NCBI RefSeq assembly: GCF_963259705.1
Contig: NC_081844.1
Span: 106,418,671-106,482,670, forward strand
Direction: 5' to 3'
Length of the DNA stretch: 64,000 bases
DNA from: Myotis daubentonii
Lineage: Eukaryota; Chordata; Mammalia; Chiroptera; Vespertilionidae
Shown: positions 1 through 11,500 of the stretch, piece after piece
Position numbering within the stretch: position 1 is the first letter of the stretch
How the letters are laid out: each line of letters opens with the position of its first letter
Translations under genes and position numbers: made by a program
Notes under the pieces: model-generated
Seen by the model: only the letters and a program-made list of their open reading frames with translations
Database searches by the model: none
Told to the model about the DNA's origin: nothing

Positions 1-1258
1 TGGTGGCTCAGGCGGACGGGGCCGTAGCATGCGTGCGCGGAGACCGGTGGTTTTCACCGGTGGCATTTCCCCGCTCGTTGATTTCTGTCCGAATGAACTA
101 GCTCTCCCGTGGGCCCTTGCTTACCTTGTGGTTCAGAGCTGGCCGCAGCCTGGCTCTGGGTCCCGGTCCTCGCTGCCGGGGGCCCCTCCCTGGCGGGCAA
201 TGCTGGCTGCCTGGCTGGAAGCCCTTCCTGGCTCCCTGTCCCCCATGCTGTGCAATCTGAGCCTCTCGGGCTGGCATTTAGGGCCTTCGTGTCTGGTCCC
301 TGTGATGTCGATGGCAACCTCACCCCTCGCCCGTATGAAGCAGGGGCTGCCCAACCTCAGACACTCTCTGCCACGCCAACCGTAGTACTTACTCTCCCCA
401 CAAAGTCTGGCTCCCCCCGCTCTGCCCCTAGTGTCCCCTCATTCTGGAATATCCCCTCTCCTCCCTCAGGACCTGGCTCCGTGGGCATCACCTTCTGACC
501 CGTCCCTGGTTGAGTCTGGGGCCTCGGGGCCCCGTCGCCACCCAGGCCTAAGGGAGTCTGGAATGTCAGCAGCACCGAGCGGCCCTCATCTGCCTGGGTG
601 GCTGCTGTGTTTCCAGTGCCTGGCATGGTGCTTGGCACATACTAGGTGCCCCGTAATGTGTGACAGATGGAGGAATGGCTCTTGTTCCTGAAGTTCCTTT
701 TCTTGGGTGGGACCTCGGCTTCATTCCTTGTGTTGTGTCTTCTATGGGTCAGTGGCTTCTGTTCGGCGAGAGGTCTTCCCCCGCATGTTTCCTCCCTCGG
801 TGCCTGGGGCTTTCCCCTTGGGCCCGCGGAGGGTCAGCCATGGCATGCCTGCCTCCTCCTCGCCTCTCCCTCTTCATTTTCTCCGGCCCTCCCTCCCATT
901 AGCCTCAGTAGTAATTGAACCCCCGGATGTGCCCAGAGCACAGTGAACCCCGTGGCTGGGCGTGGGAGGAGTGGTCCCTGCAGCGGCCTGCCATGCCCTG
1001 GGGTGCCATTCTTCTCCCACCACTAGACCATCGTGTGCCAGGGAGTGCCCGCGATTAATGAGCACCTGCCAGGAACGCTGTGAGCAACAGCACAGGCTCA
1101 TGCAGTATCACCCACCCCGCCACCCCCAGGCTGCGGGGCCCCCGGGAACTGCCCCTGGGATGGAGGAGGAGAAGGTGGGAAGGATGACGCTTTCGCCTCA
1201 GCCCCCAAGCCACCTGGGTGCATGGCCAGCAACCAGATCCTTTCAAAGAGACCATCCT

Positions 1259-1480
1259 GGCCCAGCCGGTGTGGTTCAGTGGTTGAGCATCAGTCTATGA
1301 ACCAGGAGGTCACGGTTCGATTCTCGGTCAGGGCACATGCCCAGGTTGTGGGCTCCATCCCTAGTAGGGGGCATGCAGGAGGCAACCAATCAATGACTCT
1401 CTTATCATTGATGTTTCTATCTCTCTCTCTCTCCCTCTCCTTTCCTTTCTGAAATCAATAAAAACATATTTTAAAAAATA
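1259..1480 (+). repeat. Ves SINE (tRNA-derived)
   Basis: It has a tRNA-like head (CCCAGCCGGTGTGGTTCAGTG), a B-box-like GTTCGATTC, a pyrimidine tract and an A-rich tail ending AAATCAATAAAAA. Flanking direct repeats AGACCATCCT (1249-1258 and 1481-1490) mark the insertion in NEURL1B intron 1. Confidence 0.92.
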
Positions 1481-2171
1481 AGACCATCCTAATATTCTCC
1501 AAGTCCTGTGGGGCAAAGTTCCCTAAGAAATGCATCCTGAAAGGTGCATGTCCTAGAAAAGTCACCGTGCTTATAAAGGATGTCTTCATTTTCGGTGGTA
1601 AAGGGAAGGGGCAGGCACAGAATGGTAGCCTCGGTCTCCTTGGAACCTCAGTATCGGGATATTATTAGTTGCCTATTAAGCACATCCTTCGCGCCAGGCC
1701 CTATTCTAGAAACTGCAGCCACAGCTCTTTCAGCAGCTGTGCGAGTTAAGCAATGTCCCATTTCACAGGCGAGGAAACGGGCTAGAGAAGCGACCAGCTC
1801 TCCCACCCATCCCAGCCAGGAAGGGCCGGCGCCTGGCTCCAGACTGGACTCTATGGCCTTTCATCCTCTTGTCACGGGATCCCCGGACCTCAGTCTTTCT
1901 GTTGCTGTTTCTGCTTTCCTTTTGAACAAAAATTGCAGAGAAAAGCAGTCTTCGGCCCCCCCCCCCCACACACACACACATTCTCCCCAAGAATCCAAGG
2001 CCCCTGTGGCCTTTGGACAGACTGCAGCCGGAGTGGCCCCTGGAGGACCTGGGAGGATTTGATAGGGATGGAGAAGTAGGTTGACCCCAGCCTGGCTGCT
2101 GGGTGATGAGCTCATTGGTATTGGTCCACCAGGGGGTGAAACAGCAACGAACAGTGCTTCTCCCCCGACAG

Positions 2172-2203
<32 letters not shown>

Positions 2204-2217
2204 ACACACACACACAC
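2172..2217 (+). repeat. (AC)n microsatellite
   Basis: About 22 dinucleotides with one T interruption, 190 nt before NEURL1B exon 2. Confidence 0.95.
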
Positions 2218-2406
2218 GGTCTCATTTTGCTCATCTGTGAAGTGGGTATAGTGACTGCTGTGGGGGTGCTGAGCTGATTGGGGTGGCTGGAACCTTCTTA
2301 AGTTCACCAAGTACTGGTTTAATTAAGATGGAATTTTTATTAAAAGATGAATTGGGGCGGCACAGTTCTGAGGGGCCCTAACCCTCCTGCCCGTCTCTTC
2401 CCGCAG

Positions 2407-2952
2407 ACGCGAGCCCTCCCGCACGCCTCCTGTCCACCCGGCCGTGCTGTGGGCCTGGCCCCGAGCGGCGCCCGGTCCTGGGAGAAGCCCCGCGTTTCCA
2501 CGCGCAGGCCAAGGGCAAGAACGTGCGGCTGGACGGCCACTCGCGCCGGGCCACGCGGCGCAACAGCTTCTGCAACGGGGTCACGTTCACGCAGCGGCCC
2601 ATCCGGCTGTACGAGCAGGTGCGGCTGCGCCTGGTGGCCGTGCGCCCGGGCTGGAGCGGCGCGCTGCGCTTCGGCTTCACGGTGCACGACCCGTCGCTCA
2701 TGAGCCCGCAGGACATCCCCAAGTACGCCTGCCCGGACCTGGTCACACGGCCCGGCTACTGGGCCAAGGCGCTGCCCGAGAGCCTGGCGCTGCGCGACAC
2801 GGTGCTGGCCTACTGGGTGGACCGCCACGGCCGCGTGTTCTACAGCGTCAACGACGGCGAGCCCGTGCTCTTCCACTGCGGCGTGGCCGTGGGCGGCCCG
2901 CTCTGGGCGCTCATCGACGTGTACGGCATCACCGACGAGGTCCAGCTCCTCG
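2407..2952 (+). CDS. NEURL1B: NEURL1B exon 2, NHR1 domain
   Basis: The acceptor is a CCCGCAG at 2400-2406 and the donor is G|GTAGGT at 2952/2953. It encodes about residues 11-192, beginning (D)ASPPARLLSTRP and ending DEVQLL. The first neuralized homology repeat runs from about HAQAKGKNVRLDG, through the NGVTFTQRPI and YEQVRLRL strands and the WSGALRFGFT core, to PLWALIDVYG. In the family this beta-sandwich domain binds the Notch ligand intracellular region. The exon is very GC- and CpG-rich, which produces long but meaningless open frames on both strands. Confidence 0.95.
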
Positions 2953-5900
2953 GTAGGTCCGGGCCGGCCCTGCTGCGAGGGGCCAGGCCATGGTCTCCGT
3001 GCGCCTCTGTGTGTTTATTTCACGCGACGCAGAGGGCTCACTTCTAAATCATTTATCATGACAACTCATGATCCCTGTTCTACATTTGGGAAAACTGAGG
3101 CATGGGGGGGGGGGGCGGTTAAAGGACTTGAACTGCGAGGCAGGGTTGGTCCAGAGCCCACGGTCTGGCCCAGGTTTATTTGCTTACTCCTTCATTCAAT
3201 TTGCTCACTCACTCACTGATTCTTTCATCCATTCTGTTGCTCATTCCGTCACTCCTTTGTCCACTTGCTCACTCCTTTATTCATGCATTCACACATGTAT
3301 TCATTCATTTGCTCATCTGCTTATTCATCCATCCATCCACTCACTCAGATGATAATTTAAGCCCTAATCCTCCAGTGTCTACACTGTCAGGCAGTGAGCA
3401 TTCAGCCCGCTGGTAAGAGGCTCAAGGTCCACTGGGGAGGCAGGCAGGCAGACGGGTGGCGCTGGCTCTATCAGAGGCGGCAGCGGCCAATGCTGAAATC
3501 CTGGTGGTGAGAACTCATGGGGAAAGCTTGCTGCCCTTATCTTGAGAGAAATGCTGAAATTTTTTCAGATGAAATGGCATGTCTAGCATTTGCTTCAACA
3601 TAACGTAGGAGGGAGAGTTGGTGGAGGCGTCAGTGAAACAAGATTGGCCATGAATTGTTCAATCTGGATCATCAGCACTCATTATACTGTTTGTATAGGT
3701 TAGTTTTTCAAAAAGAGTTAAAGGGGGGGGGGGGGACACACCAGGAGGCCAACCAAAACAGGGCTGTGAGCCAGGGTCGGAACTGGGGTTGCCAGCTTGC
3801 CAAACCTGCCCTGTACGGAGCGGTAGGATTGCAGGGTAACATATCAGACTCTCCCCAGGGGCTCGGGCAGGCTTTTTGAAAAAGCATGTTCAAGATTATG
3901 ACTTAATTTTATATTAGGAAAACTGAAGAGGAAGAAAAATTTTATTCCATGACATAAACTATAATTCTATATGGTAATATTTAACAAAATCTTAGCCAGA
4001 GGGGCCTGGTTTTAAAGTTTGAGAAACACTTTTTCTTGCTTTAATTATGGTTAATATTTCTGTCACTTAACAAACCTTCAAAATATGCTAATGACTTTTT
4101 CTTTTCAATTTCTTTGTTATTAACAGTCTATGCTAGAGATGTCATTCATTCATTCATCCATCCAATAAACCACATAATGATGGGGCCTACTTGCTCAGTA
4201 CTCTGCTCAGCCCTGGGGACATGGTGGTGAGCAGCCTGGCACAGACCCTGCCCTCCAGGAACTCACATTCTAGCTGGGGAGGCAGTCAACTATTCATCTA
4301 CCAAAGTATAAAGACCTGTTACCTGGATGATAAATACCTTTATTTTGCTTTTTTACTTAACTGTAATATGTCGTATCAAAACATATTTTCATATCACTAA
4401 AAATTATTCAAAAATATTTTCACGATTGTCTTTAAAAAAACTCCTCCTTAGTTTCTTGTTTTTAGAATGAGTCCATCTCTTAAAAAAATTTTTTTTTATG
4501 ATTTCAAGAGAGGAAGTGAAAGGGAGAGACAGAAACATCAGTGATGAGAATCACTGATGGGACGCCCCCTACTGGGGATCAAGTCCACAACCCACAACGT
4601 GCCTTGATGGGGAATTGGACTGTGACCCCCTGATTCATGGGTCAGTGCTCAACCCCTGAGCCACACCAGCGGGGCGGAAGGGCTCCATCTCTTATTGAAA
4701 CCTTCTGCATTCGGTGTTTGGTGCCCCCAGGCTCCGTGCTCCTGCTGCCTTGGTCCAGCCGGCACGTGTTGGAGGCCTGGACTCTCGTCCTGGGTTCTCG
4801 TCCTGCTTTGCCGCTTAGTGACCTGTGACCGTGGTCACACTCATGAACCCCTCTGTGCCTCAACTTCCTTCTCCGCTAAATGGCGAGGAATAACAGATAA
4901 TAACAGACCGGCCTCACAGGTGTGTGAGGACTGCAGGAGCCCCTCCTGAAAGGAGCTTAAGGCGGCCCCCGTCACAGACGAAGGCCACACGGAAAGAGCA
5001 GAAAGGGCCCCTCTTTCCCTCGCAGCTTATGTTCTGGTTGGGGAGGCAGAAAATAAAGGGTTTCCAAATGCCCTTTCCAGCTTCACGAGTATGAAAACCT
5101 CAGAGGGAAGGGAGGAGGATGGAGAAAGGAGGAAGAGAAAAAAGAAGGGAGCGAGAAAACAGGGGGGCAGGAGGGAGAGAGGAGGGAAGAACGGGAGGAG
5201 AAATAAAGGGCGAAGGGGTGGAGGGAAGGGAGGAGGGAGCACAGAAGGCGGCAAGGGTCTTACCTGCCCATCCCCAAGGTAAGATGTCACGGAAACGAAG
5301 GGTTATGCTTAACCCAATCCTGTGCATCTGTGATGATGATTTTTAAAATACGTTTTTATTGATTTCAGAGAGGAAGGGGGAGGGAGAAACATCAGTGATG
5401 AGAATCATTGACCGGCTGCCTCCTGCACGCCCCCTACTGGGGATGGAGCCCGCAACCGCGACCTCCTGGTTCATAGGTCGAAGCTCAACCCCTGAGCCCC
5501 TCCGGCCGGCGGGCCATCCCCGATTCCTAAACCAACCGACACACGAACCAGAAAAAGAATGGGGGGTAGGGAGAGGCTGGGGCCCCTGGGGGCGCGGGGA
5601 GGGCTGCGGGGAGGAAGGAGGCGCGCTGATGGGCAGGGGCCGGGCCGCGCCCTCACCATTCCCTCCCCCCTCCGCCCGCAGAGAGCACCTTCGCCGACAC
5701 GCTGCCCCCCGCGCGGCTCAGCCAGGCCCGCTTCAGCGCCTGCGCGCCGCCCGGCAGCCTCGACGCCGCCAACTTTAACAACAACGAGCTGGAGAACAAC
5801 CAGGTGGTGGCCAAGCTGGGCCACCTGGGGCTGGGCCGCGCCCCCGGCCCGCCGCCCGCCGACGCCGCCGCCATCCCGTGCGGGCCCCGCGACCGCCCGC

Positions 5901-8586
5901 GGCCCGCGTCCTCGCCGGCGCTGCTCGAGGCCGACCTGCGCTTCCACGCGACGCGCGGGCCCGACGTGAGCCTGTCCGCCGACCGCAAGGTGGCCTGCGC
6001 GCCGCGGCCCGACGCCGGCCGCACGCTCGTCTTCTCCGAGCGCCCGCTGCGGCCCGGCGAGAGCCTCTTCGTGGAGGTGGGCCGCCCGGGGCTGCCGGCG
6101 CCCGGCGCGCTGGCCTTCGGCATCACCTCGTGCGACCCGGGCGGCCTCCGGCCCGCGGAGCTGCCCGCCGACCCCGACGCGCTGCTCGACCGCAAGGAGT
6201 ACTGGGTGGTGGCGCGCGCCGGGCCGGTGCCGAGCGGCGGCGACGCGCTCAGCTTCACGCTGCGGCCCGGCGGCGACGTGCACCTGGGCGTCAACGGGCG
6301 CCCGCGCGGCCGCCTGCTGTGCGTGGACACCACGCAGGCGCTCTGGACCTTCTTCGTCGTGCGCGGCGGCGCCGCCGGCCAGCTGCGCCTGCTCGGTGAG
6401 TCCCCCACTGCGCGTGCGCGGGGCCCGCCGGGACCCAGAGGGCGCAGCGCGGGCGGGGGCGGGGGCGGGGGCTGGAGCTGGAGACACCGCTGAAGCCCGG
6501 CCCTCGGTTCCCAAACTTGAGCGCGCATCGCACCACGCACCTCCCCCTAGAGTTTCCAGGCAGTAGCGCTGGGCCCCCCAGAGGATGTCTTTCCAACAAG
6601 TGCCCCAGGGATGCCCAGGCTGCAGGTCCCTGGACCACATTTCGTCTGCACCGACCTAAGCACCCGCGGGGTCAGGGTGTGGCAGGCTTTATGCAGTCGG
6701 TCAATGTTCAGTGCACTCGTTATTTCCATTGCTATGGTTACATGCTATACATAGCCGATGCCTAGTAAGTGTAGGAGAAACAGTATGGACAGTTACACTG
6801 AAAAGAGGAAGTGAGAACAACACCGTCCACAGAAAATGGAATGCAGGCTTGAACCACCCTGTTTTGAGATGATCCTTGCCTTCATTTATGCCCCAGACAC
6901 GCAGCACCCACCAACTGGGCCAGGCCCTGGGCTCCAGGACGGGGCCGGGCAGAGGACCGGGCGCAGACGTGGGAGTGCAGAGCTGCAGGGCGTGGTGGTT
7001 GCGGGGCAGAGGGGGTGGGGGGAAGGTTCACAGAGCACAGCTCCCTGCTCATGGTTCAGGAAGTCGAGTCCCTACGCTAACAGACACGATGACCATGTCC
7101 TCTGTCACCTCGTTCACTTCTATCCTCCTGCCGATGGGAGGAAACCCGTTTCATGATCCCATCTACAGAGAAGAAAACTGAAGCACAGAGAGAATCAACG
7201 GCTGCCGCAGTCTGATGGCTGCTCAGCCTTGAAGAGGTGGGGCAGTCAGAGCCTCAGTTTCCTCCTGTGCGGAAGGGCAGGGGTCCCCTGCATCCTGGGG
7301 TTGTGAGGGTGAAAGGATGAGATGCGCATGCTTTCAGCAGGTGCCTGTAGCCTCCCGCATGCTTAGCAAGTAGTGATCGTAACAACGGCGACTGTTGCTT
7401 GGTCCAGATGTTGAAAGGACGTCAGTAGGACTTCACCCCTCTTTCCATCTCCGAGTGCACTTTCTCTGTGCTGGCTTCCCGCGGGCCGGGCCTGCAGTGC
7501 CAGGCTAGCCTGCCAGTGTGCCTTTCTTCCCCGCAGTTGGAGTGAAAGTTCTAGGGCAGGCCTCACTGGCCTTTGTTGGTTATGCGGCCTTCCCTAAACT
7601 GCCATTGAGACCAAGAGGGAGACGTTCTTACTGGCCTGGATCGTGTGCAATAAAACCCCAGTGCTGTTTCCCAGAAGTAAACGGGAGCGATGGCGGGGCA
7701 GGCGCATAGCAGATGTCCACCTCGCACGTACGACTCCGTCGGAGCCCTGTGAGGCAGCTCTTGCCCTCCCATCAGACAGAGCGGGAGGCTAAGGTGCAAG
7801 GCAGCGGTGAGCCAGGGACTAGCAGGGCAGCGCCCACCTGATGGAGTCTCTTTGGTCGCAGGCACCCTGCAGTCCAGCCCTGTGATCCCATCTCCGTCGG
7901 GGTCCCTCAGCGGCTCCCAGGACGATAGTGATTCCGATATGGCCTTCAGTGTCAACCAGTCCTCCTCGGCCTCCGAGTCCTCCCTGGGTAAGGAGATGCA
8001 GACCTGGGGTGGGGGCAGGGGCAGGGGCTGGCCTGGCTCCTTCCCAGGGCTAAGCAGGGTGGTCACCTCCCCCCCACCCCCGCATCCTCTCCTTCCTCGG
8101 CTGTGCATTCAGCTGGCGGGAAGAGAAGCATCTAGATGTGGCTCCCCAAAGGGTGATGGTGGTGCCTGATGCTTGGGGGCAGGAAAGGGGGCAAAACCCA
8201 GACAAAAAGCCCAAGTCGGTGTCTCCCAAAGCTGTTCTCCCATGGGTTCCCCCAGAGAAACTTTGCCTTCTTGGGGTTGCCCCAACGGAACCCACCTGAG
8301 AACCACATTACTTAGGTCTGGCCTGGCCTTCCTCTCTGCAGTGACAGCCCCCAGCTCCCCGCTGAGCCCCCCGGTGTCCCCCGTGTTTCCCCCACCGGAA
8401 CCGGCAGGCAGCAAGAACGGCGAGTGCACGGTATGCTTCGATGGCGAAGTGGACACGGTCATCTACACGTGTGGACACATGTGCCTGTGCACCAGCTGCG
8501 GCCTGCGGCTCAAGAGGCAGGCTCGGGCCTGCTGCCCCATTTGCCGGCGGCCCATCAAAGACGTCATTAAGATCTACAGGCCGTAG
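2407..8586 (+). CDS. NEURL1B: NEURL1B coding sequence, exons 2-5 (exon 1 outside the window)
   Basis: Neuralized-like E3 ubiquitin ligase 1B. The family ubiquitinates Notch ligands (Delta/Jagged) at the plasma membrane and promotes their endocytosis. The coding sequence joins 2407-2952, 5682-6395, 7862-7987 and 8342-8586, all with GT/AG introns in phase 1. The 1631 nt plus a short exon 1 of about 31 nt would give about 553 residues; human NEURL1B is about 555 as I recall it. Domain order is NHR1 (about 38-192), a linker, NHR2 (about 276-430), a Ser-rich linker, and a C3HC4 RING (about 501-540) ending KIYRP. The RING text CTVCFDGEVDTVIYTCGHM and the Pro/Ser-rich linker separate it from paralogue NEURL1. 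No frameshift or premature stop is seen. The start codon is not in the window, so N-terminal lipidation cannot be judged. Confidence 0.95.
3178..3352 (+). repeat. Degenerate (TTCA)n/(CTCA)n stretch
   Basis: Repeated CATTCATTCA and CACTCACTCA words with many variants, in NEURL1B intron 2. Confidence 0.8.
4483..4683 (-). repeat. Ves SINE
   Basis: A minus-strand copy in NEURL1B intron 2. The head ends in CACACCAGCGGGGC, the unit CGCCCCCTACTGGGGAT is recognisable, and the poly-T end is at left. Direct repeats TCCATCTCTTA (4472-4482 and 4684-4694) flank it. Confidence 0.9.
5088..5262 (+). repeat. Purine-rich tract (GGGAGGA-like)
   Basis: About 175 nt, nearly all A/G on the plus strand. It can in principle form triplex or G-quadruplex structures. 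Confidence 0.85.
5341..5514 (-). repeat. Ves SINE, internally shortened
   Basis: A minus-strand copy 170 nt before the exon 3 acceptor. It lacks the usual segment containing TGCCCTGACC between the two GC-rich blocks. Its AAAACGTATTTT-type tail is at left. Confidence 0.85.
5682..6395 (+). CDS. NEURL1B: NEURL1B exon 3, linker and NHR2 domain
   Basis: The acceptor is CCCGCAG at 5675-5681 and the donor G|GTGAGT at 6395/6396. It encodes about residues 193-430. The linker (ESTFADTL..., NNNELENNQVVAKLG) is followed by the second neuralized repeat from about residue 276 (ADLRFHATRGPDVSLS), with LVFSERPLRPGE, ALAFGITSCDPG, DRKEYWVVARAGP and TQALWTFFVV marking its strands. The second NHR follows the same strand order as NHR1. 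The exon is extremely GC-rich, so a 389-codon open frame runs antisense across it; I treat that as a shadow. Confidence 0.95.
6396..7861 (+). other. NEURL1B intron 3
   Basis: The intron starts GTGAGT and ends GTCGCAG. A G-rich (GGGGGC)n tract at about 6448-6473 lies just downstream of the donor and could form a G-quadruplex in the pre-mRNA. The middle is unique sequence with weak MIR-like text (about 7100-7330). An AATAAA hexamer at 7649-7654 is a possible cryptic intronic poly(A) signal, with nothing else to support its use. Confidence 0.75.
7862..7987 (+). CDS. NEURL1B: NEURL1B exon 4, Ser-rich linker
   Basis: The acceptor is GTCGCAG ending at 7861 and the donor G|GTAAGG at 7987/7988. It encodes about residues 431-472, including SGSLSGSQDDSDSDMAFS and NQSSSASESSL. 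This is an acidic, serine-rich, probably disordered spacer between NHR2 and the RING, with several possible casein-kinase-2-type sites (inference from the DDSDSD run). Confidence 0.93.
7988..8341 (+). other. NEURL1B intron 4
   Basis: A short 354-nt intron with donor GTAAGG and acceptor CTCTGCAG. I see no repeat or gene in it. Confidence 0.85.
8342..8586 (+). CDS. NEURL1B: NEURL1B exon 5 (terminal coding exon), RING finger and stop
   Basis: The acceptor is CTCTGCAG ending at 8341 and the stop TAG is at 8584-8586. It encodes about residues 473-553. After a Pro-rich stretch (SSPLSPPVSPVFPPPEP) comes the RING: C501-x2-C504, C516-x-H518, C522-x2-C525 and C537-x2-C540, a C3HC4 arrangement that in the family binds two zinc ions and the E2 enzyme. 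Two extra cysteines (520, 536) are also present. In the segment CLCTSCG a threonine stands where I recall histidine in human; this is not a zinc ligand. Confidence 0.95.
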
Positions 8587-11500
8587 CCTGGCCCGCCGAT
8601 GGGCCTTGGCCAGAGCAAGGTCACCTTTCTGAAGCCCCTCTGGGCCGGGCAACCACCATGGCCACCAGGGAGCCCAAGGGCAGTGGCCATCTCGTCTGTC
8701 ACTCTCCGTGGTGGGCGAGGCGTGACAGTCGTGGAGACGAGGCCCTGGGGGTCTGAGCCCAGGCGAGGGTTGCTTCTGGCTCAAGAGTGCTTCGCCCCCA
8801 AAGGCCACCCAAAAGCAAGCTCAGGAACTGCCTGGCAGACCGCCCGTCCCTCTGGTGACCTCTCGGCTGGGAAACGGCGTCCTCTGTGCAATGCTTTTTG
8901 CTGGGGGTGGGTTGAGGTGTGTGCGTGCGTGTGTGTGGGGGGGGTGGGGACTGAGCAGGGAGAGGGCATGTGTGAGAGAATGAGAGAGAACGCATCGGTA
9001 TTTATACAGGGATCTTGGCTCCAGGAGACTAAGGAATGTGCGACCTGGAGCCCAGACACTAGCAAGGCTAGAAGTGGCTGGCTTTCTGGGGCTGTGACGT
9101 CCGCTGGTTTTGAATGTGTGAAGCCTGTACCTGAACAGAATCCTCGGATGGTATGGAAAAGGGGCCGCAGACGCCCTAGGAGCAGAGCAGGAAAAAATAG
9201 CTCGCTGTTTACAGCCCCGAGCAGCAACTCCTTGGGGGTCAGGTGGGCGGAGAGCATAGAACAGTTTGCCTCTCTGGTTGCTAACCCGCCCTGGAGAGGC
9301 GCTGTGCTGGGCGCTGCAGCCATGTGAGGGCTCTGGGCAGGCCGCCTCCAGAAGCCTGTTCTCCCCTTCGCCCCAGGCAGCCTGATCAGAAGCACACTGC
9401 CCCTGCCCCTGGCTGCTTTGGGTCTGTGCGGCCCCACTGTGTACCAGACAGCGGGTTATCTTTTCCTGGGGAGGGAGAGAAGCCTAGAGGCAGGGGCTCA
9501 CCTGGAGCTGGGAAGGCCACTGTGGGGCACAGACAGCTGGTCACGCTTCCACCCGTGCCAGTGGGCATCACTGGGACAACCTGCTGGCAAAGTAGGAGGG
9601 AACCAGGGCTTTGCGACCTCGTAGTTCTGATTCTCCCCCCCCCCCCCCCCCCACTGATCACTAGGATGTTCACTGACCCTTAGAATGTTGGGGAAATTGG
9701 GGTAGAAACTGAGGATGCTGACGTTGGGACTGTCCCCCTTCCCGGGGCTATTTGGGCATTTCCTGGGACCCCGGCCCTGCCCTCGCCCTCCTCCCTTCTT
9801 GCCCCCAGGGCTGCCCCCCCAGCTGCCCTGTCTGGTGCCGTGCCTTTAGGCACCCCCCTGGGCCTCTCTGTTTCTCAGTCCCCAGTGCAACCAAGAGGGA
9901 GCCTCGTAGCTGCCCCCTGCAGAGCGCTGGGAGGACCCACACAGCGTTCTGAAAGGCCTGAGACGCCTTGCCAAGAGCAGGTGTCCTTTTATTACAACCC
10001 CTAACCTGTTCATCTGTGAGGGCGGCAGGGAGAACACTCAGACTCAGGTATTCATATAGCAGGTGTTGGCCGGGCCGGGGTCGGCTCGGAGCGCAGCGGG
10101 GCCGTGCATGCCCTCGGCACAGGAAACCGCCCGGTGGTGCCCTGGGGCTGCTGCCCGTCTCAGCCGCCTCCCTCTGTCTGGAAGTGGCCCAGTTTTCTGA
10201 TCTCAACTGCAGAAGCGCTCCTCTTGCCCCTGCAAGACCCCCTGATTGGTCTTTTCTCCTAGCGAATTTGGGAAACATGCCCACGTTTTAATTTTGCAGA
10301 AGCTCTGGGAGGGGTGGTGGCTGCTGGAACCCCAGTGTTTGCCAAGGTAAGAGCTTGAGAATCCAGGCAGTGCTCGGTGCCCCGCTGAAGTTGGTCAATG
10401 GGAGCCTTCCGTCCTCCAGGTGCTGGGTGAGGGCACAGCGCTCTGTGAGAGGACTCGCCCCCACCCCTCCCCCAGCCTCCTGATGGCCTGAGCCACAGGC
10501 ACAGCTCGGGTGGTCTCGGCGGCCTGAGGAGCCCCCTGTCTGCCCCCCGGGTGCCAGGCGGGTCAGGTACAGACGCCACCAGGAGAGCAGTGACCGAGGG
10601 CCTGGCCCAGGGTGGACCAGGCCTTGCTCCTGGGACGAAAGGAGCCGGGGCTTGTCTGATGCGCTCGCGGTTGCTATAAATAGCCTCCTGCATCCAAGAG
10701 GAATGAAGAGGGTGTTTCTTTTCTAAAATCCAGACATTTCCTGACGCTCTACGCTGGTTTCTTCAGTGCCCCCAGGAGCCGCTGGCCTTGCCCTCGGGTT
10801 TTGTCTCCAGAGGGGCAGGAGGGAGACAGGGGCCCTCTTTCGTCTCTTGTCCTCGGCACTGGGCCAGGGAGGGGCCCCACGTTCATCCCGAGAGGCAGGT
10901 CTTATCGCCAGGCCGAGTCGTGCCTAAGACAGCACCGGCTGTAAAACCGCTGCCAGTGAGCTGTCGGGTGCCACAGCTGGACAGCTCGTCCCCAATCAGA
11001 GATGCTGAAATGGAGGGTGGGGGCCCTGTTACTTGGAATTGATGAAATAAGGGATTGTCCCCACTCGGCCGGTGAGAGAACCGAGGCCCCGGGAGTGAGC
11101 GAGGTGGAGCCCCAGTGGGAGGAGCAGGGCTGGGACCCACACCCGGGAGTGTGTGGCGCTGAGTCCCCTGCTCTGCTGCTTGGCCCGAGCTTCCTTCCTT
11201 TAGACTCATGTGACCGCCCCCGGGGGGTCTGGCCTCCGTGCCTGGAGGAGGCCCCGCCCCGGGCTGCGGACCCGGTGCCCCCACAGCCCTTTTAGGCTCC
11301 TCTGCCCACTGCCGCCGCCTCTCTGCTAGGCTGAGCTGGTGAGAGCTCGGGTCCACCCCAGGGCCTCCGCCTCTTCCCTCGGGCACCCCTGGGGGCAGCT
11401 TTGGGGAGGGGAAGGCCTTCTACCCCCTTCCTGGGCCCCCAGGAGTGGGTTGGAGACCCGAGGACGCCCCTGTGCTGAGGGCTTGTGCCTGTCCTTTGGA

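Larger units (their letters stand above)
1..2406 (+). other. NEURL1B intron 1, 3' portion
   Basis: No conserved open frame is seen upstream of the exon 2 acceptor. The stretch is GC-rich unique sequence plus one Ves SINE (1259-1480), a poly-C/(CA) tract near 1956-1980 and an (AC)n microsatellite at 2172-2217. The NEURL1B promoter and first exon are therefore further left, outside the window. Confidence 0.75.
2953..5681 (+). other. NEURL1B intron 2
   Basis: The intron runs from GTAGGT to CCCGCAG. It contains a degenerate (TTCA/CTCA)n stretch (3178-3352), G homopolymers near 3101 and 3723, AT-rich sequence (3890-4450), an L2-like remnant (about 4139-4290), two minus-strand Ves SINEs and a purine-rich tract (5088-5262). 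No other coding potential is convincing. Confidence 0.8.

Noticed and set aside
5804..6493. Reading exon 3 through into intron 3 as one 229-codon protein
   Set aside because: A clear GTGAGT donor at 6396 and the continuing NEURL1B frame in exon 4 show that the coding exon ends at 6395.
5471..6640. 389-codon open frame on the minus strand
   Set aside because: It is antisense to NEURL1B exon 3. The exon's GC content (codons ending in G/C) removes stops on the opposite strand; no protein family is recognisable.
7649..7654. AATAAA as the end of a NEURL1B transcript
   Set aside because: It lies inside intron 3 with coding exons downstream; premature cleavage is possible but nothing else supports it.
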